From Impatiens glandulifera (taxonomy: Eukaryota > Streptophyta > Magnoliopsida > Ericales > Balsaminaceae), in NCBI RefSeq assembly GCF_907164915.1, contig NC_061863.1, forward strand, positions 34,321,133-34,385,132: a stretch of 64,000 nucleotides of DNA. The letters are read 5' to 3'. Below the pieces are notes generated by a model, which was not told the origin of the DNA, searched no databases, and was given only the letters and a program-made list of their open reading frames with translations. Below, in pieces: positions 56,940-64,000 of the stretch. Within the stretch, counting starts at the first letter, position 1, and each line of letters begins with the position of its first letter. The position numbers were made by a program, and so were the translations under genes.

Positions 56940-58266
56940 TTAAGCATCCTTAGAAATAAGTTTGTTAATATCGGTCAAACCGAGTGTGAGTCTGAATTGA
57001 GAAAACATAGCTTCCTGCAGGGCTTTGTGAAGATATCGGCTACTAGTTGATCTGTTGATACGTATTCCAGCCGGATATGCTTCAGCATGACATGTTCCCG
57101 AATGAAGTAATGCCTTATATCAATGTGCTTGGTTTTGGAGTGTAAAACCGGATTGTAGGTGATTGCTATGGCACTTCTGTTATCACATAAAATTGGAGAC
57201 TCTTCGGCCGTGATACCGAAATCCTTCAGTTGTTGTTGGATCCAAAGAAGTTGTGAACAGCAGCTTCCGACTGCCAGATATTCAGCTTCTGCGGTTGATG
57301 TGGCAACTGATGTCTATTTCTTGTTGTGCCATTAAACAAGCCGATCACCTAGAAATTGGCATGTTCCGCTGGTGCTTTTTCTATAAACCTTGCAACCTGC
57401 ATAGTCTGCATCTGAGTAACTTGTTAGGTTAAAAGATGAGTCCTTTGGATACCACAGACCGACATCAAGAGTTCCCTTAAGGTATTTCAAAATTCGCTTT
57501 GCGGCTGTGTAGTGAGACTGTTTTGGGTTGGCTTGGAATCTTCCACATACACCGACTGCAAATAAAATATCCGGTCTACTTGCTGTCAGGTATAGAAGAG
57601 AACCGATGATTCCTCGGTAAGCGGTCAGGTCTACTATTTGACCCTCATCATCTTTGTCCAATTTGACCGATGAACTCATTGGAGTAGCGGCTGAGGAGCA
57701 TGTGTCCATCCCAAATTTCTTTAGAAGTTCCTTAGTATACTTAGGTTGGCTTATGAAGGTTCCTTCTTCGAGTTGCTTAACCTGAAGACCTAGGAAGAAA
57801 CTTAATTCTCCCATCATACTCATTTCAAACTTGTTAGTCATCAGGGTTGAGAATTTGTCACATAACTTGGGGTCGGTTGCACCGAAGATAATATCATCTA
57901 CATAAATTTGAACAAGTAGGATATGTTCCTTCTTCTCAAACTTAAAGAGTGTTTTGTCCACCGAACCGATGGTAAAGTCATATTTTAACAAAAATGCGGT
58001 AAGTGTGTCATACCAGGCTCTAAGAGCTTGTTTAGACCGTATAAAGCTTTGTTTAACCGGTATACATGGTTGGGTAGTTCAGCATTTTTAAAACCTGGTG
58101 GTTGTTCAACATATACCTCTTCACGTAGGTCACCATTCAAAAATGCACTTTTAACATCCATTTGAAAAACTTTGAAAATTTTGAATGCAGCAAAGGCTTG
58201 AAAAATCCTAATAGCTTCAATCCTAGCTACAGGGGCAAATGATTCTTCAAAATCAATGCCTTCTTC
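56940..58266 (-). pseudogene. pol: A2 reverse transcriptase and RNase H, broken
   Basis: Continuation of pol after the TAG at 58267-58269. [26 protein letters not shown], then a one-base deletion near 58025. It resumes at 57991 with the catalytic LLVQIYVDDIIFGAT intact and a Copia-typical MSMMGELSFFLGLQ. RNase H: SDADYAGC, then TAA (57332-57334), TAG (57314-57316), the TAEAEYLAV region and a frameshift near 57022 close to the FTKP end motif. The terminal stop is at 56940-56942. Enzymatically dead as written, despite the intact YVDD. Confidence 0.85.
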
Positions 58267-60213
58267 CTATTTGTATCCTTGTGCCACTAATCTGGCCTTG
58301 TTTCTCGTGACCAAACCGTTTTCATTGAGTTTATTTCTAAATACCCATCTTGTTCCTATGACCGGTTGATCTTTCGGTCTAGGGACTAGGTACCAGACTT
58401 TATTACTCTCAAACTGGTTTAACTCTTCTTGCATTCCCAAGATCCAGTCCGGATCTGACAATGCTTCATCCACTTTTTTCGGCTCAATCTGGGATATAAA
58501 AGCGGAATTAAAGTATTCTTCTAGATTTTGACGCCTAGTTCGAACGGGTTCTGAAGGATCACCTATTATTAGCTCAGGAGGATGCTTGGTGTTTCTTTTG
58601 AGGTTCGGTTCATGAATGTCTACCAAATCACCGTTTACTTGATCAAGGCTAGACATATCGGTAGACTGAGCAGGAGTATCAGACCGACCGATTTCCTCGG
58701 TTTGGACTGAGGTGTCAGCTTCCTGTCGTGGGACAGCTTGATCCGGCTGGGTTTCATTATTACCTATTTGGTCATGGACAAACCGCCTAAAGACTGGAAT
58801 CTCATCTTCACTGTCAAAATGGATATTGTTATTTTCCAATCTGTTGTGTAGATCAAAGCATGATGCAGTGTTGCTTTCAACCGATTCATCGAAAACAACA
58901 TGAAGTGATTCCTCCACGGTTAAGGTTCTATTGTTATGCACTCTATATGATATACTCACTGCTGAGTAACCTAACATAATTCCAGTATCGGTTTTTGCAA
59001 CAAAAGCAGATAGATAGGTTTTACCATTTATGTGAATGTAGTATTTACAACCAAAAATTTTAAGGTACTTAAGGTTAGGAACCCTATCGAAATATACCTC
59101 ATACGGTGTTTCATTGTGAAACTTGTTAATCAAAGACCGGTTTTGTGTATGACATGCGGTGTTGATAGCTTCAGCCCAGAATTTTTGAGCAATATCCAAA
59201 TCGGCTATCATGGACCGTGCAGCTTCCTTGAGAGTTCGGTTTCTTCTCTCGGCCAGGCCGTTCTGTTCAGGAGTCCTAGCACTAGACAATTCGTGTCTAA
59301 TACCGGATTCATCAAGAAATGCATTTAAAGTACTATTTGTAAATTCGGTTCCTCTATCACTTCTAATGCTATTGATGCGTGTTGATTTTTCATTTTGCAA
59401 ACGTTTAAGCAGTGTGATCAAATTTGATGCGGTTTCACGTTTGGATGGCAGAAATATTACCCATGTATACCTAGAATAGTCATCAACAACTACCATAGTG
59501 TAAAGCATACCTCCTAAGCTGACGACCCTAATCAGTCCAAATAAATCCATGTGAAGTAGTTCTAGGCATCGGTTAGATTGAATATGTCCTTTATTCTTAA
59601 AGGTTGACCTAGTTTGTTTACCCATTTGACATGCTGAACAAACCTTATCCTTATTAAACACTATGTCAGGAACTCCTTCAACTAACTTTTTACCGCGAAT
59701 ATAGTTTAAGGTTTTCATGTTTAAGTGATTTAGTCTTTTATGCCACAGCCAGGTTTGATCGGTTTTAGCTATCATGTATATAGGATATTCTACCTTATTA
59801 TTCCAATCTACTTTGTAGATATTTCCTAACCTATTTCCGGTTAGTAGTGTAATGCCTTGAGAATTCTTAACTAGGCATGCATGTTTAAGAAATTCTACAG
59901 TGTATCCAGCATCACACATTTGACTAATACTTAGCAAGTTAAAATGTAGGTTTTCAACTAAGAGTACATTATCAATTGTTAAGTTACCATGGACAATCTT
60001 ACCCTTGCCCACAGTTCTACGTTTTGAGTTGTCACCGAAGGTGATTAATGCTCCGGTTTCTATTCTGATGTCGGTTAGAAGATTATTGTTCCCGGTCATA
60101 TGCCTGGAGCAACCGCTATCCAAGTACCATTCAGATTTTCCTAGTCGTTTCTTTATATCCTGCAAAATGTACATATTTACAACTATTTGGTACCCACATT
60201 TACTTGGGTCCAC
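58267..60213 (-). CDS. pol: A2 protease and integrase part of Pol
   Basis: Open for 648 codons. Aspartic protease near the start (WYLDSGCSRHMTG). Then the GAG-pre-integrase zinc-binding region (WLWHKRLNHLN and CSACQMGKQTRSTF). The integrase core follows, with the DDE acids in LLHMDLFG, RSDRGTEF and PEQNGLAERRNRTLKEAARSM. A variable Thr/Gln-rich linker ends in the start of RT (NKVWYLVPRP, GTRWVFRNKLNENG, KARLVAQGYK) and stops at TAG 58267. It acts on element cDNA in virus-like particles and inserts it into the genome. The true N-terminus is unclear; the upstream gag frame ends at GPK-TAA, overlapping by a few bases. Confidence 0.88.
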   Translation of the reverse strand: MDPSKCGYQIVVNMYILQDIKKRLGKSEWYLDSGCSRHMTGNNNLLTDIRIETGALITFGDNSKRRTVGKGKIVHGNLTIDNVLLVENLHFNLLSISQMCDAGYTVEFLKHACLVKNSQGITLLTGNRLGNIYKVDWNNKVEYPIYMIAKTDQTWLWHKRLNHLNMKTLNYIRGKKLVEGVPDIVFNKDKVCSACQMGKQTRSTFKNKGHIQSNRCLELLHMDLFGLIRVVSLGGMLYTMVVVDDYSRYTWVIFLPSKRETASNLITLLKRLQNEKSTRINSIRSDRGTEFTNSTLNAFLDESGIRHELSSARTPEQNGLAERRNRTLKEAARSMIADLDIAQKFWAEAINTACHTQNRSLINKFHNETPYEVYFDRVPNLKYLKIFGCKYYIHINGKTYLSAFVAKTDTGIMLGYSAVSISYRVHNNRTLTVEESLHVVFDESVESNTASCFDLHNRLENNNIHFDSEDEIPVFRRFVHDQIGNNETQPDQAVPRQEADTSVQTEEIGRSDTPAQSTDMSSLDQVNGDLVDIHEPNLKRNTKHPPELIIGDPSEPVRTRRQNLEEYFNSAFISQIEPKKVDEALSDPDWILGMQEELNQFESNKVWYLVPRPKDQPVIGTRWVFRNKLNENGLVTRNKARLVAQGYK

Positions 60214-60910
60214 AGGCGATTAGTCCCTTGGGTATCCAGACCTTGACAAACCGGACAGCTTTCCTGGTTAAGGTCTTAACTATCTTTCTAGCATTCGACT
60301 TTGAGTCTTTCTGCTTTCCTAAGAAGGCCTTGTGTGGGGATGATCTTTGGTTTGTCCTATGCGGTTGTGGGTTGGCTTTCCTATTTTTGAGCTGGTTGGC
60401 TTTCCTTTTCTCAGGGTGAAGGCATTTCTCAGAATCAGTTAGACCTACATAGGTTAATTTATCTTTCGTATAATAGGCAGTTAATTCCTCTTCAGCGATT
60501 AAGGAACTTCTAATAAAACTTATAAAGGGAAGATCATCCTTTGTGAGCCTTGCTTTGTCTAGGTGTTTTTGGCTTTGGGATCTATTGTTTTTGTATCCTA
60601 GACCAAACATGCAAGTAAGGTGTCTATTATAACTACACATCTTTTTTACCATTTCACTAGATCTATTCCATGCGGCCATTCTAAACTCGAGTCGGGCATT
60701 TTCTTCCTCGGTCAACTCTTGAACTGGCTCATTGAGCTGTTCGGTTTCAGAGGATAGTTCAGGTGCTGACTCGGTTTCTAAGGTAGGAGTTTCATCAGGT
60801 TGTATGTTCTTTGGTTCGGTCAAGATGGGTACTATAAGATCGGCTCTAAAATTGGGTTGCTTAGGTAATAAGGTTAATAGGTTCTTATACTCTGCTACCA
60901 TATCATTCAA
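60200..60910 (-). CDS. gag: A2 Gag C-terminal linker
   Basis: 236 codons, acidic and Glu/Pro/Thr-rich first (TLETESAPELSSETEQL), then FRMAAWNRSSEMVKKMC and a basic Lys/Asn/Gln-rich part, ending VWIPKGLIACGPK and TAA. The WIPKGL-x4-GP ending and stop are shared with B1 and B2 (GPN and TGA). It is separated from the gag main frame by a frameshift near 61010. It is probably the C-terminal region of one Gag protein of about 600 residues. Confidence 0.72.
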   Translation of the reverse strand: MNDMVAEYKNLLTLLPKQPNFRADLIVPILTEPKNIQPDETPTLETESAPELSSETEQLNEPVQELTEEENARLEFRMAAWNRSSEMVKKMCSYNRHLTCMFGLGYKNNRSQSQKHLDKARLTKDDLPFISFIRSSLIAEEELTAYYTKDKLTYVGLTDSEKCLHPEKRKANQLKNRKANPQPHRTNQRSSPHKAFLGKQKDSKSNARKIVKTLTRKAVRFVKVWIPKGLIACGPK

Positions 60911-61977
60911 TGCATTATATAACTCATCTTTAGTAAATTCTTCACAAGGAGAGTCAAATACCTATTCCTCATTTGCCATGAGGCATGTGAGTTCATCATC
61001 ACTGTCACTGTGAACCCCCATAAGCTTCCTCCATCATCGGCTATCAGTGCTTTCTGAACCTCACTTCCTTCACCGGTTTGTTGATAGTTATTTCGGTTAT
61101 TTTGATTGTCCGGTTTCCGGTCATCCCTCCTGGGTTTTCTACATTCCCACTTGAAGTGTCCCAAACAGTTACAGTTATAGCATCTTACATTAGATTTATC
61201 ACCATAGTTGTAGTTGTTTGTCGGTTGGCTTCTCTTCATTAATCTCCCAAATTTCTGTGCAAGCATTGTCATGGCATCCTCGGTGAACTGTTCAGCGGTT
61301 CTGATCGGTGCAGGTACAACCGGTTCTGTAGATGTGATCAATGCTCGGGTTGAGGTTGAGGCTGAGACTTCTTCTTCAGTCCTAGATCTCATTTCAAACT
61401 CATATGCCTTAAAATCTTTGAATACATCATGTAGTTTCATCTTGCTTAGGCAGTTTGATTCCCTCATCACCATTGTCTTTATATCCCATGCACTTGGAAG
61501 AGATCTTAACGCTTTCATGATAACCTCCTTGTTGTCATACCTCTTGCCAAGTGTTGCTAGCTCGTCTATCACACCTGTGAACCGGTCACTGTATTCTCTC
61601 ATTATTTCTCCCGGTTTCATCTTGATGTTTTCAAACTTCTGGGTAGCCACCATTATCTTGTTTTCCTTGGTTCTTTCATATCCCTCTTGAATCTGAATAA
61701 CCGTTTCCCATGTTTCCTTTGCGATTTTGCAATCTCTAATCTTACAATACGTGTTTCTGTCCACGCCGTTGGAGATTCGGTTTCTGGCATGGTTATCCAG
61801 ATTGTTTCTTCTCCTGTCTTCAGCTGTCCAGTCCTTTCTGTCCTTGTCAATGATTATCGGTCCTTCGGCTATGATGAACTGCATCTCGTCATCCATGGTG
61901 ATTAAGTACAGGTGCATTCGTGCCTTCCAGTTGGCAAAGTCATCACCTTTTAGCATTGGGGGCCTATCAAAAGACAT
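60907..61977 (-). CDS. gag: A2 Gag, N-terminal and zinc-knuckle part
   Basis: Start ATG 61977 (MSFDRPPMLKGDDFANWKAR), 40 bp inside the 5' LTR edge. UBN2-like capsid core through ALRSLPSAWDIKTMVMRESN; zinc knuckle CYNCNCLGHFKWEC near residue 265; basic RKPRRDDRKPDNQN. Correct frame ends around DDGGSLWG; the remaining about 35 residues are frameshifted, caused by an extra base in the CCCCC run near 61016. Nearly identical to A1 gag. Confidence 0.85.
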   Translation of the reverse strand: MSFDRPPMLKGDDFANWKARMHLYLITMDDEMQFIIAEGPIIIDKDRKDWTAEDRRRNNLDNHARNRISNGVDRNTYCKIRDCKIAKETWETVIQIQEGYERTKENKIMVATQKFENIKMKPGEIMREYSDRFTGVIDELATLGKRYDNKEVIMKALRSLPSAWDIKTMVMRESNCLSKMKLHDVFKDFKAYEFEMRSRTEEEVSASTSTRALITSTEPVVPAPIRTAEQFTEDAMTMLAQKFGRLMKRSQPTNNYNYGDKSNVRCYNCNCLGHFKWECRKPRRDDRKPDNQNNRNNYQQTGEGSEVQKALIADDGGSLWGFTVTVMMNSHASWQMRNRYLTLLVKNLLKMSYIMH

Positions 61978-62002
61978 GTTTGCTTGAGTATTGAAACTAC
62001 CT

Positions 62003-62014
62003 GCTCTGATACCA
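62003..62014 (-). promoter_or_regulatory. Primer binding site of A2
   Basis: Minus strand TGGTATCAGAGC, two bases inside the 5' LTR; initiator Met tRNA type. Confidence 0.92.
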
Positions 62015-62016
62015 AT

Positions 62017-63180
62017 TGTTAGGATCTAGGTCGCGGCTGGAGGACCGGGGTCTGGCCCGTTAGCGCGTTTCACTCAAAGGGTGGTGATTAATCCGGTTAG
62101 AGATTAATATCGGGGTTTCAATACTACACAAACTGTCACAAACCCTTGAACCAGGTTCAAGCGCGTAAGTGGTTTGTTTCAGGTTGAAGCAGACCACTCA
62201 CGAGATAGACAGAACCGGATTTGGATAAGACAGGTTTGGAAGTTTCTAGGTCGGTTTTGGATCTTAGTAATTCGGTTTAGGTAATGTAGAGTCCGTCGAA
62301 ACGGTTAGTGCAGATCGGTTATAAAGTAAAGAAAGCAGAAAGTAAGTAACAACACAGATTTTTATGGATGTTCGGAGATGAAACTCCTACGTTACCCCTT
62401 CCTCTCGAAACTGCGAGAAGGATATTCACTAAGGAATACAAACAATCCAATCGAGACTTATTTCCTACTCGATAACACCCGTACAATTTTAAGCGAAATT
62501 GTAGAATTACACTTTGAATACGCACTTTAAGCTTTCTAGAGATAGAACACAATGTTAATAATTCAGAACTTGTAATCTTCAAAAATCCCTTATGTGTCCC
62601 TCATTTATTCCTCTTCAGCTCCTTCTTTTATAGGTGAAATTTGCCAACGGTCACATTTCATTTTCTTGAATCTGATTGGTTGAGCAGAGGTTCAGTGATT
62701 TAGACATGGTGGTCTAGTCTTCCAGTGTGTAGGTCAAACCGGCTAGGTTTGTCTTTTACTCAATGTGGTAACTGTCAGTTAGACAGTTGTCTGTACTTGG
62801 AAGATTGCCTTTCTGATTTATCCTGAAGTGGAAAGATCTTGTAGGACGGTTTTCTGTAGCCTGCAGACTTCCAATATAGAAATGTTCAGTCTGTTCCTTT
62901 GGCATCATTCTCAACAGATACTCGAAGTATCTTTTTATGTTGGTCGGTCATGTATGTTAACCGGATGACTTCCGGTTTTTCCTTGGCTTCTAAATGACCG
63001 ACTGTTTGGTGTTTCCGGCCTTCTGTTTTGACCGATCATGTCTTTCTTGTTCGGTCAGGTTTTTGGTCGGTTTGATGACTTGACCGGTTGAGTGATTTGA
63101 CCGGTCCGGTTCTTTGTCTGTTCCTGCATAGGAAGTTTGTTTGTGTTAGGTTCTATTAACTGGTCTAATTTTATCTAACA
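62017..63180 (-). repeat. 5' LTR of A2
   Basis: 1164 bp, TGTTAGGATC to TCTAACA. TATA box (minus TATAAAAG) at 62625-62632. Followed by the TAAAC duplication. Confidence 0.93.
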
Positions 63181-63185
63181 TAAAC

Positions 63186-64000
63186 TCTCGATTTTGATGG
63201 TTATTTCCGAAAGTTATACCATTAACTTTCGTAATTACCACTTCACAACTTGTTAAATTAATTTGTTTTTAATCTTTTAATGATTTTGAACAGCATTAAT
63301 TTAACACATTTGATAACCTTAAAACATTACACACTCCATATGATCAAACTTTACACACATTCATAAGATAATCAAACATAAACATTCATATACACTTCTC
63401 TATATAATCAAACACAATCATAAACATTTTAACATTAAACACAATATTAATTTTTAAAATACAACAAACACTTGATTATATTAGTAAGGAGTCTATATTG
63501 GAAAGTAAAAAACCAATTAATTTAACAAATTATGAAGGGGTAAAACCGAAAGTTATATCATTAACTTTCGGTTTTGATAGCTATTTCCGAAAGTTAATGA
63601 TAAAACTTTCGGTTTTACCACTTCACAATTTCTTAAATTAATTGGTTTCTCACATTCTAATGACCTTGAACAACATTAATTTAACACATTTGATATCATT
63701 AAAATATTGCACAATCCATATGATCAAACATTACACACATTCATAAGATAATCAAACATAAACATCATATACACTTCTCTATATAATCAAACACAATCAT
63801 AAACATTTTAACATTAAACACAATATTAATTTTTAAAATGCAACACACAATTGATTATATTAGTTAGGAGTCTAGATTAGTAGGTTAAAAATAAAATAAT
63901 TTACCAAATTAGGAGGTGGTAAAACCGAAAGTTATACCATTAACTTTCGGTTTTGATGTTTATTTGCGAAAGTTTTGAATAAACCTCTCGGTCCTGACCT
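63186..64000. repeat. CACTA subterminal region with 380-bp tandem repeat
   Basis: Two copies of a unit with a period of 380 bp (CTTCACAA at 63241 and again at 63621), each made of AT-rich spacer plus paired CCGAAAGTTATA and ATTAACTTTCGG motifs. The second copy continues to the window end. Confidence 0.82.

Larger units (their letters stand above)
49725..63180 (-). mobile_element. Complete Copia/SIRE-like element A2 with three accessory ORFs
   Basis: 13,456 bp, LTRs 49725-50885 and 62017-63180, perfect 5-bp duplication TAAAC (49720-49724 and 63181-63185). Minus-strand order: 5' LTR, primer site, gag, gag linker, protease-integrase-RT-RNase H, ORF-a, ORF-b, ORF-c, polypurine tract, 3' LTR. The accessory region (51144-56426) is over 5 kb, about 40% of the element. 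It inserted into CACTA subterminal repeats. The LTRs differ by scattered substitutions and a few short indels, and pol carries at least five lesions. Confidence 0.94.
34165..64000 (-). mobile_element. CACTA (En/Spm) DNA transposon, split by B2 and A2, right end outside
   Basis: The left end begins CACTGGTGAAAAAGGG at 34165, a CACTA-superfamily terminus, preceded by GTA as possible 3-bp target site. Subterminal repeats (CCGAAAGTT/AACTTTCGG) occur at 34190-34860, 49565-49719 and 63186-64000. A TnpA-like gene on the minus strand (47935-34981) and an upstream GC-rich exon complete an Spm-like order. Without the two retrotransposons about 5.2 kb of the element is visible. No TnpD (Transposase_21) is seen; it may be absent or lie outside. 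Confidence 0.82.

Noticed and set aside
59032..59479. Plus-strand frames opposite integrase
   Set aside because: Antisense shadows of pol.

Overview
This window is repeat-dominated nuclear DNA from a flowering plant. The evidence is plant-type Ty1/Copia and Ty3/Gypsy retrotransposons with initiator-Met-tRNA primer sites, an En/Spm (CACTA) transposon, three hAT-type elements, a FAR1-related/MULE-type gene and a Ulp1-type protease gene of the kind carried by plant transposons. I see no intact single-copy host gene, tRNA, rRNA or CRISPR. From memory only, the accessory-ORF family resembles hypothetical proteins common in some asterid (Lamiales) annotations; species is not determinable here.

Layout, left to right. 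1-4566: right part of a Copia/SIRE-like element (A1, minus strand), with a 100-N gap where pol should be and its 5' LTR at 3277-4566. A1 sits inside element B1 (4567-9407, minus), a Copia-like gag-only element with a long LTR full of palindromic tandem repeats. B1 abuts a FAR1-related pseudogene (9408-about 14290, plus), which is also split by a complete small Gypsy gag-protease element C (10181-13237, TSD TAATG). 14480-19830: a Ulp1-type protease pseudogene (minus) flanked by two minisatellite arrays in inverted orientation. 19831-34164: AT-rich DNA with a decayed Tat-like Gypsy element (minus) into which hAT-type elements inserted at 22389-23650 and 27776-28621; another lies at 29244-29848. 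34165 to beyond the window end: a CACTA transposon (minus), with subterminal repeats, a TnpA-like gene and an Spm-like GC-rich first exon. It is split by two complete retrotransposons: B2 (36129-47251, TSD CAATT), inside a TnpA intron, and A2 (49725-63180, TSD TAAAC), inside the subterminal repeats.

The most unusual content is shared by the A and B elements. A2 carries, downstream of pol, three diverged copies of one plant-specific domain family (ORF-a, ORF-b, ORF-c). B2 carries a fourth relative (ORF-B) and has lost pol altogether, in both B copies at the same place. Each accessory ORF has its own TATA box. In B, a palindromic motif TTAGAC-N5-GTCTAA is tandemly repeated in the LTR upstream of the LTR TATA box and occurs again upstream of the internal ORF-B promoter. 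All copies here are broken by stops or frameshifts, so the biology proposed concerns the family and not these individual copies.
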